A program made the translations under genes and the position numbers. From the NCBI GenBank assembly GCA_009744235.1, contig WPHV01000002.1, positions 496,001 through 560,000 on the forward strand: a stretch of 64,000 nucleotides of DNA, in the 5' to 3' direction. The notes beneath the pieces were generated by a model. That model was given only the letters and a program-made list of their open reading frames with translations. It did not search any database and was not told where the DNA came from. Position 1 is the stretch's first letter. Every line of letters starts with the position of its first letter. The stretch comes from Gillisella vitis (GTDB lineage: Bacteria > Pseudomonadota > Alphaproteobacteria > Rhizobiales > Rhizobiaceae). Positions 1 to 9,561 of the stretch are shown here, piece after piece.

Positions 1-910
1 TCTGCACCACATTTTCCGGTACGCCCAGGTTTGCCGCAATCAGCTTGGGGTAACTGGTATCGTCCTGACCGGGATCGAAAACCGTAAACTGCGATAGAGC
101 ATCGAGGGCCTTGGTGACGTCATCAAGAGAGGGGACATCGGTCGGGTTTGCGGCAACCAGTTGATGGGTAAAGGGGGAGGCCAGCAGATTCAGGGTTTCT
201 TTTGGCGCGTGCTTGATGGCGGTGATAACCGCTTCTTCATCCTGAAAAGCCAAGCCTTCAAACAGGTTCATGACCGGCTTGAACAGCAATTTATCGCGCG
301 GCGAAACGAAGGAAAACTCATGCTTGTTAGATCGGCTGAAAACGATTATGCGCGTCGCCAGCTCATAGAATGGGTCTCGCAAGGCAAGCATTGTCGTGTC
401 GATATTGTAGCCGATGTAAACCAGATAGGCTTTCAGCAAAATCCGGCCCGAAACATAGACTGAGGGCTGGTGAATGATCTCCAGCATCTGGCGAACGGTT
501 TCAAAACCGAAACGTTCAACGCCGCATTCAAAAAACTGGAAATAGGGCTTCACCCCCAGATCCAGCTCTCTATGCGGCAAATAGGCTGTTTCGATCCGCA
601 AAACCTTTTTTGGAATATATTCTGGCTGGGCGCGTCGGTAGATGGTGAGCCTGGTCTCAGGATCGTATATTTCCAGCTTCGACGCGGTGCTAATGCCCGG
701 AATATTGTCGTCGTTCAGAACGAAGCCAACATTTCCGGTCTCGTGAGCGCCGAGCGCGCGGGCGCCATCAACGTAAACCCACGGCAAAATTTCGGTTTCC
801 CTGTCCTCGTCATTTATCCGGACGCGAATGCAGGGTTTCGTGGAAAAGCCGTCAGGGACTATATAGCCCTGTATCTCCGCTCCAGTATCTTGGTAAACGC
901 AGAAATTCAT
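1..910 (-). CDS. Unrecognised protein, N-terminal ~303 residues (runs off left edge)
   Basis: An open minus-strand frame starts at ATG 908-910 (protein begins MNFCVYQDTG) and stays open to base 1, so the C-terminus is missing. The first ~95 residues look beta-rich (polar alternating segments such as EILPWVYVDGARALG), and the rest is mostly helical, with FGFETVRQMLEIIHQP and YELATRIIVFSR. No signal peptide or membrane helix is visible. I do not recognise the family. The plus-strand frames at 161-463 and 470-949 are its antisense shadows; the minus frame reads better, with normal composition throughout. It is separated from the sugar gene at 1130 by a cluster of inverted repeats, so it is probably transcribed on its own. 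Confidence 0.6.
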   Translation of the reverse strand, partial: MNFCVYQDTGAEIQGYIVPDGFSTKPCIRVRINDEDRETEILPWVYVDGARALGAHETGNVGFVLNDDNIPGISTASKLEIYDPETRLTIYRRAQPEYIPKKVLRIETAYLPHRELDLGVKPYFQFFECGVERFGFETVRQMLEIIHQPSVYVSGRILLKAYLVYIGYNIDTTMLALRDPFYELATRIIVFSRSNKHEFSFVSPRDKLLFKPVMNLFEGLAFQDEEAVITAIKHAPKETLNLLASPFTHQLVAANPTDVPSLDDVTKALDALSQFTVFDPGQDDTSYPKLIAANLGVPENVVQ

Positions 911-1005
911 TTATCTACGGGCATCTCTCGTTATTTTGGCACTCTGTAACACGAAAACATCGAAGATGGGGACCACATCCTCGCCTTTAGATATTCGCAA
1001 GCGGA

Positions 1006-1036
1006 ATACGAAAGATCATTCAATGATCTTTCGTAT
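1006..1036. repeat. 31-bp perfect inverted repeat (15-bp arms, 1-nt centre)
   Basis: Arms ATACGAAAGATCATT (1006-1020) and its exact reverse complement (1022-1036) flank a single C. It lies between the end of the minus-strand sugar gene (1130) and the start of the next minus-strand gene (910). No U-tract follows on either strand, so an operator or processing/attenuation structure is as likely as a terminator. Confidence 0.7.
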
Positions 1037-1055
1037 AAGAGCCAATTTTAATTCC

Positions 1056-1101
1056 GTCCAGCCTTACTCAGCAGGCTGGACGTCATGACAGGTATGACGT
1101 C
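1056..1101. repeat. Two overlapping inverted repeats in the 911-1129 gap
   Basis: GTCCAGCCT (1056-1064) pairs with AGGCTGGAC (1073-1081) across an 8-nt loop. GACGTCAT (1079-1086) pairs with ATGACGTC (1094-1101). The two structures share bases 1079-1081 and so cannot both form, which resembles alternative hairpins. They sit just downstream of the stop of the minus-strand Gfo/Idh gene; a 3' end structure for that transcript is the simplest role. Confidence 0.5.
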
Positions 1102-1129
1102 GACACAAAAACCGGGCAATCCGTGCCGG

Positions 1130-2230
1130 TCAACCTGATGATACCGCAGCCAGCGAGGGTGCCGCATCGAAACGGCGAACGGAATGCTCGCGCCGCTCCA
1201 ACTCGGTCACTATGGCCAGATCCAGCACTTTTTGCAGGTCCGCGGCGTGGCGGAAATCTGGCTCCCGGGTCTTGCCCTCCTGAACCGCAGTGACGAAGCG
1301 TTGGTAATTGGTGGCAACAGTGCCGGCATCCAGTTCCGTCCAGATGCCTTTTTCCACATCGTCGCCCATGCAGGCCCGCAATGTATTGCCGGTCGGCGTG
1401 TGGATCACCTCCAAGGCACCCTTGTCGCCATGCATGCGCAGGCGCAATTCGTTGAGGTGGCCGGTTGCCCAGCGCGAGGCATGCACGACGCCAATCGCGC
1501 CATTGCTGAATTCCGCCGTCATCGTGAAACTGTCATTGGCATCGAGATCGTAATCGCCAATCCGGTTGCCCGGCGCTTTCTCAAATGTCTTTAACCGGGC
1601 GAAAATATGCTCGACATCGGTTGCCGCGCCATAACTGGCGAAATCGAGAATATGGATGCCGACATCGCCCAGCACGCCGTTCGAGCCGTGCTTGGTGGAT
1701 AGCCGCCACAGCCACTGGTCCTCAGTTGCCCAGTCACCCCAAGCCTTGGAGACCAGCCAGCTTTGCAGATAGGAGGCCTCGATGTGGCGGACCGTGCCGA
1801 TTTCGCCAGCCAGGACGATCTGCCGGGCCTTCTGCACCGGTGCGACATTGCGATAGGTCAGGTTGACCATGTTGACCAGCCCGGCTGCATTGGCTTTGCG
1901 GGCCATCTCGTCGGCTTTTTCAAAGCTTTCCGCCAGCGGCTTTTCGCAGAACACATGCTTGCCCGCCGCGATCAATTGCAGTGTCGTCGGGTAATGCACC
2001 CGGTCGGGCGTGACATTGGCAACGGCATCAAACTCACCCCAGGCAAGCGCGTCGTCCAGCGAGGTGAATGTATTGGCGATATCATGGCGCAGCGCAAAAC
2101 CACGCACCTTGGCGATATCGACATCAACGGCGCCGACCAGTTGCGCATCGCTATTGGTGGCAAACTCGATGGCATGACGGTTCGCCATGCCGCCGGTGCC
2201 GAGAATGAGAATACGGACGGGTTTGTTCAT
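1130..2230 (-). CDS. Gfo/Idh/MocA-family NAD(P)-dependent sugar dehydrogenase (ThuB-like context)
   Basis: 366 residues. The N-terminal Rossmann fold starts with [14 protein letters not shown], followed by the family's EKP motif in [12 protein letters not shown] (~residues 92-103), which supplies the lysine near the sugar carbon being oxidised. The C-terminal half is the alpha/beta substrate domain ([16 protein letters not shown] carries the usual Asp/His pair). The family oxidises or reduces hydroxyls of sugars or inositols in the cytoplasm. The start ATG overlaps the stop of the ThuA-like gene (ATGA, 2227-2230), so the two are translationally coupled. In rhizobia a ThuA/ThuB pair acts on trehalose and related disaccharides through 3-keto sugars; the exact substrate here is unknown. 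Confidence 0.85.
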   Translation of the reverse strand: MNKPVRILILGTGGMANRHAIEFATNSDAQLVGAVDVDIAKVRGFALRHDIANTFTSLDDALAWGEFDAVANVTPDRVHYPTTLQLIAAGKHVFCEKPLAESFEKADEMARKANAAGLVNMVNLTYRNVAPVQKARQIVLAGEIGTVRHIEASYLQSWLVSKAWGDWATEDQWLWRLSTKHGSNGVLGDVGIHILDFASYGAATDVEHIFARLKTFEKAPGNRIGDYDLDANDSFTMTAEFSNGAIGVVHASRWATGHLNELRLRMHGDKGALEVIHTPTGNTLRACMGDDVEKGIWTELDAGTVATNYQRFVTAVQEGKTREPDFRHAADLQKVLDLAIVTELERREHSVRRFDAAPSLAAVSSG

Positions 2231-3012
2231 CGATATCCGGCCTCCCCGGCCTTATGCAATTTCGGACCCCGTTCCTGGATCGGCTCGAGCGCCTGATCGA
2301 CCGGCACATTCGGGGCATCATGAATGGATTTCAGCGCCGGGCGTGGATTATACGCCCATTTCACAGCGTTGGAGATCACCTGTTGTATCGTTTGGTTATG
2401 GTAGGTCGGGTAGGTTTCGTGGCCGGGGCGGAAGTAGAAAATATTGCCAGCGCCGCGCCGCCAGGTGAGGCCGGACCGAAAAATCTCGCCGCCGGAAAAC
2501 CAGGAGATGAACACGGTTTCCAGTGGCTCTGGTACGGAAAAGAACTCGCCGTACATTTCCTCATTTTCCAGCACGAATTGTTCGGGTATGCCAGCCGCGA
2601 TCGGATGGCCGGGATTGACGGTCCAGACCCGCTCGCGTTCACCGGCTTCACGCCATTTCAAGGCGCAGGGCGTGCCCATCAGCCGCTTGAACGGCTTGGC
2701 GAAATGTCCAGAATGCAAGACGATGAGGCCCATACCTTCTTGGACGCGGGCGACAACCCGCTCGACGATCTCGTCGCGGACGCTGCCGTGATCCTTGTGG
2801 CCCCACCAGATCAGCACGTCGGTCTGCTCCAGGCGCTCGGCGCTCAGGCCATGCTCGGGCTCCTGCAAGGTTGCGGTCGTGGCCTCGATGTCACTATCCC
2901 GGTTCAAAGCCTTGGCGATGGCTGTATGCATGCCTTCCGGATAAAGATTTCCCACCACTTCATTGAGGTGCTCATGAATATTCTCACCCCAGACAACCGT
3001 CTTGATCGTCAC
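2227..3012 (-). CDS. ThuA-domain protein (trehalose/keto-sugar utilisation type)
   Basis: 261 residues, close to the usual ThuA length. The fold is glutamine-amidotransferase-like: [13 protein letters not shown] and [19 protein letters not shown] (~residues 85-115), then the histidine-bearing segment [15 protein letters not shown] near the end. Translation starts at GTG (3010-3012) behind a good TAGGAGA ribosome site. ThuA-type proteins work with Gfo/Idh dehydrogenases on disaccharides, probably on keto-sugar intermediates, in the cytoplasm. It is the first gene of a two-gene operon with the dehydrogenase at 1130, divergent from the GntR regulator at 3301, which is the likely controller. Confidence 0.85.
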   Translation of the reverse strand: MTIKTVVWGENIHEHLNEVVGNLYPEGMHTAIAKALNRDSDIEATTATLQEPEHGLSAERLEQTDVLIWWGHKDHGSVRDEIVERVVARVQEGMGLIVLHSGHFAKPFKRLMGTPCALKWREAGERERVWTVNPGHPIAAGIPEQFVLENEEMYGEFFSVPEPLETVFISWFSGGEIFRSGLTWRRGAGNIFYFRPGHETYPTYHNQTIQQVISNAVKWAYNPRPALKSIHDAPNVPVDQALEPIQERGPKLHKAGEAGYR

Positions 3013-3300
3013 GCGCTTCTCCTATCGGTTGAAATTTCCATCCGTGAAAAATCCGCAGCCTGATGGCTGCAAGCCCCCATTTGTCCGTCGCCGGCTTCCC
3101 TTGGTGCCGTTTCCCCCTGTGACACCTCATCCGAGCCCAAATCATCAACGATAAGGCACCGAATATATTGACGCATCTTAGTGCCAAGCTTGGCAATTTC
3201 GAGACAATGAGATGTCCCATCCTTCCAGAAAGTTGGATGCCAGATCGTCAAATCAAGTGGGACAAACGCAATTCGGGCTTTTTTCGGCGAAAATGATAGA
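3013..3300. promoter_or_regulatory. Divergent promoter region with a 14-bp palindrome
   Basis: This 288-bp gap separates the ThuA-like operon (minus) from the GntR gene (plus). TGCCAAGCTTGGCA at 3182-3195 is a perfect palindrome and a candidate operator for the adjacent GntR protein. No convincing sigma70 -35/-10 pair was found, and the short minus-strand frames here lack ribosome sites and conserved features. Confidence 0.4.
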
Positions 3301-4047
3301 TTGAGTGAATCAGCAGCAAACGGGAACAGGCTCTTGGACGATAAAACGGTCGACGCGGAAAAACCAATCCACAGGCGTGGCTATGGGGTCTCGACAGTCT
3401 ATGAGACCTTGCGCAACGAGATCATTGAGCTGACGCTGGCGCCCGGCAGTCCTGTCGATGAGCAGCAATTGTCCGACCGCTTTTGCCTGTCGCGCACGCC
3501 GATCCGCGAAGCCTTGGTGCGGCTTGCCGCCGAAGGCCTGATCACCACGCTGACCAACCGCGCCACAATCGTCTCTTCCATCGACTTTCTGGGCCTTTCG
3601 GAATTTTTCGATGCACTGACCTTGATGTACCGGGTAACGACACGGCTTGCCGCGCTCAATCACACGCCTGATCATATCGAACAGATCCGCCGGTTTCAGG
3701 AGGTTTTCGCGCAGGCCGTGGAAAGGCGCGATGTGCTGGCGATGATCGCCAGCAATCGGGATTTCCACGTTGCCATCGCGAAGGCGGGCAAGAACCGTTA
3801 CTACGAGGATCTGTTCACGCGATTGCTGGATGAGGGGCGCCGGATTCTCCGGCTCTACTATTCATCCTTCAACGATGTGCTGCCACGGCAATATGTCACC
3901 GAGCATGAAGATATGATCCAGGCAATCATCGAGCGCGATGCCGAGCGCTCCGATGCACTGGCCACCGCCCATGCGGACCAGATCGTGCGGCAGATCCGCT
4001 CCTATATCACCGCCGATGGCCGCCAGACCGCAAATCTCAAGCTTTGA
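3301..4047 (+). CDS. GntR-family transcriptional regulator, FadR/FCD subgroup
   Basis: Up to 248 residues. A winged helix-turn-helix fills ~residues 30-95, including LSDRFCLSRTPIREALVRLA, the GntR signature. An all-helical FCD ligand domain follows, with the expected metal/acid-binding histidines (RDFHVAIAKAG, EHEDMIQAI, ATAHADQIV). The frame opens with TTG at 3301 but has a poor ribosome site; TTG at 3334, behind AACAGG, is an alternative giving 237 residues. Members sense sugar acids or related carboxylates and repress catabolic genes. Position between the ThuA operon and the aldolase gene suggests it controls the surrounding sugar locus. Confidence 0.85.
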   Translation: MSESAANGNRLLDDKTVDAEKPIHRRGYGVSTVYETLRNEIIELTLAPGSPVDEQQLSDRFCLSRTPIREALVRLAAEGLITTLTNRATIVSSIDFLGLSEFFDALTLMYRVTTRLAALNHTPDHIEQIRRFQEVFAQAVERRDVLAMIASNRDFHVAIAKAGKNRYYEDLFTRLLDEGRRILRLYYSSFNDVLPRQYVTEHEDMIQAIIERDAERSDALATAHADQIVRQIRSYITADGRQTANLKL

Positions 4048-4191
4048 TCCGAAGCCGATATCAAGACGAGAAGGGTTTTTACGGGCTCGTACTTTGTATT
4101 TTATTTGTCGACAGGACGTCATGAAAATGGTAGTTCGCTTCCATTGGCTATGGACCGCGCCCTTTGCCTGCGGTCAATCTGGGAGAGTTCA

Positions 4192-5133
4192 ATGACCCAA
4201 CTGGTTTTCAAGGGATGCATTCCCGCTTTGATGACGCCTTGCAAGGCGGACCGAACCCCCGATTTCGACGGGCTGGTTCGCAAGGGCAAAGAGCTTGTCG
4301 GTCTCGGCATGTCGGGCGTGGTCTATTGCGGATCGATGGGGGACTGGCCGCTGCTGAGCGATGACGAGCGCCAGGAAGGCGTGCGCCGGCTGGTTGACGC
4401 CGGTGTGCCGACCGTGGTTGGAACCGGCGCGATCAACACCCGCTCAGCCGTCAGCCACGCCGCCCATGCGGCGAAAGTCGGGGCAAGTGGCTTGATGGTG
4501 ATCCCTCGGGTCCTATCGCGCGGGTCTTCGATTGCGGCCCAGCGCGACCATTTCTCCGCTGTTCTGGAGGCGGGCAAGGATTTGCCCTCGGTGATCTATA
4601 ACAGCCCCTATTACGGCTTTGCGACGCGCGCCGACCTGTTCTTCCAGCTGCGCGCCCGCTTTTCCAACCTGATCGGGTTCAAGGAATTCGGTGGCAAGGG
4701 TGACATGACCTATGCGGCCGAAAACATCACCTCCGGCGATGACGGACTGATCCTGATGGTCGGCGTCGATACCGGCGTCTATCACGGCTTCGTCAATTGC
4801 GGCGCGGCTGGCGCGATCACCGGGATCGGCAATGCTTTGCCAAGAGAGGTTCTGCACCTGTTGGCTCTCTGCAAAGAGGCGGCCACGGGCGACCCGCGGG
4901 CCCGCCGCGAAGCCAAGGAGTTAGAAGAGGCGCTGATGGTGCTTTCGACCTATGACGAAGGCCCGGACCTGATGCTGCACTATAAATATCTCATGGTCCT
5001 GAATGGCGAGACCGAATATACGCTGCATTTCAACGAGACCGACGCATTGAGTTCTTCGCAGCGCGCCCATCTGGAAAATCAGTATACGCTGTTCAAGTCC
5101 TGGTACGAAGCCCGCTACCCGAGCCAGCGGTGA
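4192..5133 (+). CDS. DHDPS/N-acetylneuraminate lyase-family aldolase
   Basis: 313 residues from ATG 4192, which has a strong site (GGGAGAG, 7 nt upstream) and matches family length; the frame extends upstream to 4105 without support. It is a TIM-barrel class I aldolase: Schiff-base lysine K164 in GFKEFGGKGD, tyrosine Y136 in VIYNSPYYG, and the pyruvate-binding loop GSMGD, which departs from the GTTGE of true DHDPS. This points to a sugar-acid aldolase or dehydratase rather than lysine biosynthesis. It lies downstream of the GntR gene and converges on the alpha-mannosidase gene. It could cleave a 2-keto-3-deoxy acid made by the nearby dehydrogenases; that step is inferred. Confidence 0.8.
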   Translation: MTQLVFKGCIPALMTPCKADRTPDFDGLVRKGKELVGLGMSGVVYCGSMGDWPLLSDDERQEGVRRLVDAGVPTVVGTGAINTRSAVSHAAHAAKVGASGLMVIPRVLSRGSSIAAQRDHFSAVLEAGKDLPSVIYNSPYYGFATRADLFFQLRARFSNLIGFKEFGGKGDMTYAAENITSGDDGLILMVGVDTGVYHGFVNCGAAGAITGIGNALPREVLHLLALCKEAATGDPRARREAKELEEALMVLSTYDEGPDLMLHYKYLMVLNGETEYTLHFNETDALSSSQRAHLENQYTLFKSWYEARYPSQR

Positions 5134-5161
5134 TCGTTGTTTTAGAGTTTGAAGCCGCACC

Positions 5162-8100
5162 CTATCTGTAGAGCTTCAGCGTCAGAATTTCAAAGGGCTG
5201 GAAGGCAAGATCCAGCCCTTTTTCGTTGATGTCTACCGCCACCGGATTTTCCTCGAGCAGATCGACAAGGGCGGCATGGATGATCTTGCCGTCGAGTTTA
5301 ATCCGCGCGTGTCGCTGGCATCCTGTGGTTTCCCAGAGGCGGACGATATAACCATCACCTGCCTCTGCCTGCTTCACCGCCTCCAGCGTAATGCCATCTG
5401 TTTCTATCGACAGCAGGGGCGGGGCTTGATCTCCTGATACGACATTAGCCTGTCCGGTCGCGACGATCTGCAAGGGCATGTTGAAATCCTCGGCGGCCTC
5501 ATGCACCACGGCCTTGTCGCCATTATGCAGCAGCAAGGCGTAGCGCAGGCGATGCTCGCCCTGATCGGCGTCCGGCCAGGGATAGGTCGGTGAGCGCAGC
5601 AGGGTCAGGCGAATATCGCTGCCCTTTGCGTCATAGCCATATTTGCAATCGTTGAGGAAAGCGATGCCGAAATCCGGTTCGCTGACATCGATCCAGCGCT
5701 GCATGGAGCATTCGAACCGGGCGCGGTCCCAAGAGGTGTTGCGGTGCGTGGCGCGGCGGACATGACCGAACTGGATTTCCGCATCAATTGACGCGGTATT
5801 GAGCGCCATCGGGAAGCCGGTTTTGACCAGCGTATTGTGCTCATGCCAGTCGATGACTGTATCGAAGTCCAGCTTCCTGCTGTCGGCTTCCAGCGAAACG
5901 ACCTGAACGATCCGCGAGGCCTCATAGCGCCATTCAAACCGGATTGCAGCGCGCAATGGCCCGGTTTCAACGATCTCGGCGCTCACCAGATCATCGATCT
6001 CGAAACTCTGGTCTTCGAAATCCGCATCGATATCCCAGGCATCATATTCCGCAGGCATGTCGCGGAAGGCCTGGAGGCGATTGGCTGTGTGGCCGGGCTT
6101 GAAGACATGGCGGTCTCTCGCCTTGTCATGCAGCGACAGGATGCGACCTTTGGGGTCGAACACCACATCCAGAAAGCGGTTGGCGAGCCGAAATGGTTCT
6201 ACCTCAACAGCACCGGGCGGTGTTAGGCCGCACGGCAGGGCGGCGGACAAGGACAGCGGCGGAACGTTTTCCAGCCGGACGGCGTGGGTTTTCGATCCAT
6301 CCGCCAGAACCAGGCTCTGACCGGAGGCATGAGGTTGATGGGTCAGGGCCAGACCAGCGCGACGGCGACCGGTCACATTCAACACGACATCGCCGCCATG
6401 GGTTGGCAACAGCGCCATGAGTTCGGCACGCAGGGTTTCAGCCTCAGTAAATAGCCTGGCGTAATCGCGGTCACTGTCTTCATAGACGGCGCCGATCGAC
6501 GATCCCGGCAGGATATCGTGGAACTGGTTGAGCATGACGATGTCCCACAGGTCGCGCAATTGCCGGGTGGGATAGGCATGACCTGCCTGCCGCTCCGCCA
6601 TCACCGCCAGCGTCTCCAATTCCCGAAGCGCGATTTCGGCTTTGCGGTTAAAGCGCTTGTTCTTGGCGACGGAGGTCAGCGTGCCACGATGGAATTCCAG
6701 GTAAAGCTCGCCGACCCAGGTCGGATAGCTGTCTGGATTGGCCTGCATGTCAGCAATCAGGCGCTCGAAAAAAGGCCGCATCTGTCCGTGTTCAACCTTC
6801 GGGCAGCCGGGTATGCCGCGCTCCATCCGGCGGATGTTCTGGAGCATTTCGCGGGTTGGGCCACCGCCGCCATCGCCATGGCCATAGACCAGAAACAGTT
6901 CCTTGCCGAGCCGTTGTTGGCCGTGGCGTTTCCAGGTTCCCATCACATGGGTCGGCTTCAGGTTGGGGCAGTAGGTGGTGTTGATCAGCTTGGAATCATA
7001 GGGCTGGGTGGTCAGGAAGTAGGCGACCACCTTGCTGCCGTCGATGCCCTGCCAGAACAGCTTGTCGTCCGGCATTCGGTTGGTGTCGTTCCACGACAGT
7101 TTATGGGTGACGAAACTGTCGAGGCCGGATTTGCGCATCAATTGCGGTAGGGCTGCCGAATAGCCGAACGTATCGGGCAACCAGACCATGCGCGGCTCGA
7201 CGCCGAAGGTTTTGCGATGATAGGCGACGCCATAGAGGATATGGCGCACCAGCGCCTCGCCACCGGCAATATTGACATCCGGCTCCAGCCAGAGCGCGCC
7301 TTCAATTTCAAACCGCCCGGTCGTCACATGGGCGCGGATGCGCTCGAACAGTTGCGGATAGTCGTCAGCCAGATAATCCAGCAGCACGCATTGATTATAC
7401 ATGAAGCGGTAGTCGGGAAACTCCTCCATCAGGGCAAGCGCGGTCGCCATGGATCGCGCCATCTTCTGCCGCGTTTCCCGCACCCGCCAGAGCCAGGCGA
7501 CATCGATATGGGTATGGCCGGTTGCCACTACGACAGGCTTTTCCTCGAAATCAACGGCATTGTAGATGGCCGCCGTGATGGCCCGTGCCTCGGCAAGCGA
7601 GGCCTTGAACCTGCTCTCATTACTCTTTCGAAAATCCACGGCGTTGATGGCATCGTCCAGCGTGCGCAGAATGAAATGACGACGCGGATCGTCTTCCGCC
7701 AGCAGGCGGGCCACGTCCAGTGGCACACGCATGTCGTAATAGGCCCCTTCAATCTCCAGATCATGGCGATGCAGGCTGACGGCAAAGCCGAGTTGCCGCC
7801 GATCCTCGATTGTCCCCGCTTCAATCAGGATGTCGAAACTCTGACCGGCATGGGCAGACGGTGACAGCAGGAATTCGCGGTGGTTGGCATCGCCGCCCTG
7901 GGTGATCGTTCCATCGATCCGCACCAGGCATTGCGGATCGCTGCGACCCATGACATTGCCAAACGCCGCCTCGATGCGCCCGACGATCCGCTGCCCATCC
8001 ACGCCCTGGGGCAGGGTGGCCTTGCCGCCGAACCAGTAATAGCCATCCGGTTCGCCCCAGATATGGTCAGGCGTCACCGCCACCCAATGCTCGCGGCTTT

Positions 8101-8230
8101 CGTTCAGCACGCTTGCACGCTCATCGTAGCCTGCCGCCCGAAACCGCAGTGGCACCGAAACACCGATTGGCTGGAAGATAAGGTCGGCCAGTCGGGCGAG
8201 CAGGCTATCGAGCTTTCGTATGGTTTTCAT
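5162..8230 (-). CDS. Glycoside hydrolase family 38 alpha-mannosidase
   Basis: 1022 residues, typical for bacterial GH38. Zinc-site motif GHTHIDVAWLW lies near residue 238 and the nucleophile is Asp in LPDTFGYSAALPQ (~D353). MYNQC and YGHGDGGGG are further family landmarks, and the C-terminal half is the beta-rich GH38 domain. There is no signal peptide, so it acts in the cytoplasm on imported alpha-mannosides, hydrolysing terminal alpha-mannosyl residues with retention. It follows the Gfo/Idh gene at 8296-9561 by 65 nt on the same strand and probably forms an operon with it. The ABC importer transcribed divergently (10083-16424) is the likely source of substrate. Confidence 0.92.
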   Translation of the reverse strand: MKTIRKLDSLLARLADLIFQPIGVSVPLRFRAAGYDERASVLNESREHWVAVTPDHIWGEPDGYYWFGGKATLPQGVDGQRIVGRIEAAFGNVMGRSDPQCLVRIDGTITQGGDANHREFLLSPSAHAGQSFDILIEAGTIEDRRQLGFAVSLHRHDLEIEGAYYDMRVPLDVARLLAEDDPRRHFILRTLDDAINAVDFRKSNESRFKASLAEARAITAAIYNAVDFEEKPVVVATGHTHIDVAWLWRVRETRQKMARSMATALALMEEFPDYRFMYNQCVLLDYLADDYPQLFERIRAHVTTGRFEIEGALWLEPDVNIAGGEALVRHILYGVAYHRKTFGVEPRMVWLPDTFGYSAALPQLMRKSGLDSFVTHKLSWNDTNRMPDDKLFWQGIDGSKVVAYFLTTQPYDSKLINTTYCPNLKPTHVMGTWKRHGQQRLGKELFLVYGHGDGGGGPTREMLQNIRRMERGIPGCPKVEHGQMRPFFERLIADMQANPDSYPTWVGELYLEFHRGTLTSVAKNKRFNRKAEIALRELETLAVMAERQAGHAYPTRQLRDLWDIVMLNQFHDILPGSSIGAVYEDSDRDYARLFTEAETLRAELMALLPTHGGDVVLNVTGRRRAGLALTHQPHASGQSLVLADGSKTHAVRLENVPPLSLSAALPCGLTPPGAVEVEPFRLANRFLDVVFDPKGRILSLHDKARDRHVFKPGHTANRLQAFRDMPAEYDAWDIDADFEDQSFEIDDLVSAEIVETGPLRAAIRFEWRYEASRIVQVVSLEADSRKLDFDTVIDWHEHNTLVKTGFPMALNTASIDAEIQFGHVRRATHRNTSWDRARFECSMQRWIDVSEPDFGIAFLNDCKYGYDAKGSDIRLTLLRSPTYPWPDADQGEHRLRYALLLHNGDKAVVHEAAEDFNMPLQIVATGQANVVSGDQAPPLLSIETDGITLEAVKQAEAGDGYIVRLWETTGCQRHARIKLDGKIIHAALVDLLEENPVAVDINEKGLDLAFQPFEILTLKLYR

Positions 8231-8295
8231 GGCGACGTCTGTATCCGATGTTGTTCTGCTGGCCTGAGGCGTGCGGTGCCTTTGTCCTATCGATT

Positions 8296-9561
8296 TTAAA
8301 CCGTTTGCTCCAGAAGGCCGATCCCTTCATCCTCACCCCAGACATCGGCAACAGTGACGGGCTTGCCGCTGCGGCTGCTTTCCAGTGCGGCAATCCCGCA
8401 CAAAACCGACATGGCCCCGGCTCTTGCCCCGGCGCGCTGGCGCAATTCGTCGTTCATGCCGGGTTTCAGTAGCATATTGCGCAGCCGGTCATCGCCGCCG
8501 TAATGGCCGCCGGAGGAATGTGGCACCCAGATGCGCTCGACCTCGCCGAAATTGCGCATCAGCACGATTTCATCGGCTGGCGGCTCGGTCCAGGGCTGTT
8601 TTTCATACTGGCGAAGCTCGATACGCCCCTTGTGGCCGTTGAAGGCAATATGGTGGCCCTCAATCGGCATATAGGTATTGAGGGAATAGGAGACATGGAC
8701 ACCGTTCTTGTAGCGGATATTGGTGACCATGGTGTCGGGAATGTCGATATCCTCCCGGTAGACGCAGGCATCGCGCACATAGCCATCCTCCTTGGAGGGC
8801 GCTTCGTAAAGCGCTTCCAGCAGGGGCTCTTTGCGCATATCGAAATAATGATCGCATTGCTGCGCATGGGGACAGGTGCGACAGCGCTCGCCGCGAAACG
8901 GCCCGTTGCGTCCGTAATGCTTCAGATCGGCAAAGGCGGACACCAGATCCGGGTCCGAATCGAGATACCAGTTCAGGAGATCGAAATGGTGGGTGGCCTT
9001 GTGGACGAACAGGCTGCCGGAATTTTCGGTATAGGCATGCCAGCGGCGGAAATAGTCGGCGCCGTGGCTGGTGTTGAGATACCAATGGAAATCGACAGAG
9101 GTAACATCGCCGATGACGCCTGAATTCAGCAATTCCTTGATGCGTGCCGCGGTTGGCGCAAAACGATAGTTGAAGGAGACATCCAGCCGTCGCCCGGTGC
9201 GCTTTTCGGCATGCAGGATGCGCTTGATCTTGGCGGCGGTTGTGGTCATCGGCTTTTCGCTGATCACGTCAGCGCCAGCTTCCATGGCCTTGACGATCAA
9301 CTCGTCATGGGTGCTGTCACGGGTACAGACAATCACCAGATCCGGCTTTTCGGTGGCCAGCATCTGGTCGAAATCCAGGTAGATTGGCACCGAGGAGCCG
9401 ATATGGGCTTGAGACTGTTCGGCGCGTAGTCCGTTCAGGTCGCAGATTGCCACCAACTCGACCTGATCGCCCCAGCGCTCGACAATATCGCGCCCCCACA
9501 TAGTCGTTCCCCGGTGACCTGCGCCGACCAGGGCAAAGCGTCTCTTGCGTATGACTTGCAT
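8296..9561 (-). CDS. Gfo/Idh/MocA-family oxidoreductase
   Basis: 421 residues, on the long side for the family. Rossmann start FALVGAGHRGTTMWG, catalytic-lysine motif ADVISEKPMTT (~residues 95-105), substrate-domain landmark HKATHHFDLLNWYLDSDP. A cysteine-containing insertion (GERCRTCPHAQQCDHYF, ~residues 228-245) has three closely spaced cysteines and a histidine, which could bind a metal; this insertion is seen in a subset of long Gfo/Idh proteins. A strong ribosome site (GGAGGATGGC) precedes ATG 9561. It is the first gene of an operon with the alpha-mannosidase, so a mannose-derived or mannoside substrate is plausible. Confidence 0.87.
   Translation of the reverse strand: MQVIRKRRFALVGAGHRGTTMWGRDIVERWGDQVELVAICDLNGLRAEQSQAHIGSSVPIYLDFDQMLATEKPDLVIVCTRDSTHDELIVKAMEAGADVISEKPMTTTAAKIKRILHAEKRTGRRLDVSFNYRFAPTAARIKELLNSGVIGDVTSVDFHWYLNTSHGADYFRRWHAYTENSGSLFVHKATHHFDLLNWYLDSDPDLVSAFADLKHYGRNGPFRGERCRTCPHAQQCDHYFDMRKEPLLEALYEAPSKEDGYVRDACVYREDIDIPDTMVTNIRYKNGVHVSYSLNTYMPIEGHHIAFNGHKGRIELRQYEKQPWTEPPADEIVLMRNFGEVERIWVPHSSGGHYGGDDRLRNMLLKPGMNDELRQRAGARAGAMSVLCGIAALESSRSGKPVTVADVWGEDEGIGLLEQTV

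Noticed and set aside
161-949. Two plus-strand frames near the left edge
   Set aside because: They are antisense to a longer minus-strand gene that starts at 910 and stays open to base 1; their composition (His/Asn/Gln-rich) is typical of shadows.
4192-5133. True DapA (lysine biosynthesis)
   Set aside because: Pyruvate loop is GSMGD instead of GTTGE, and the context is sugar catabolism.
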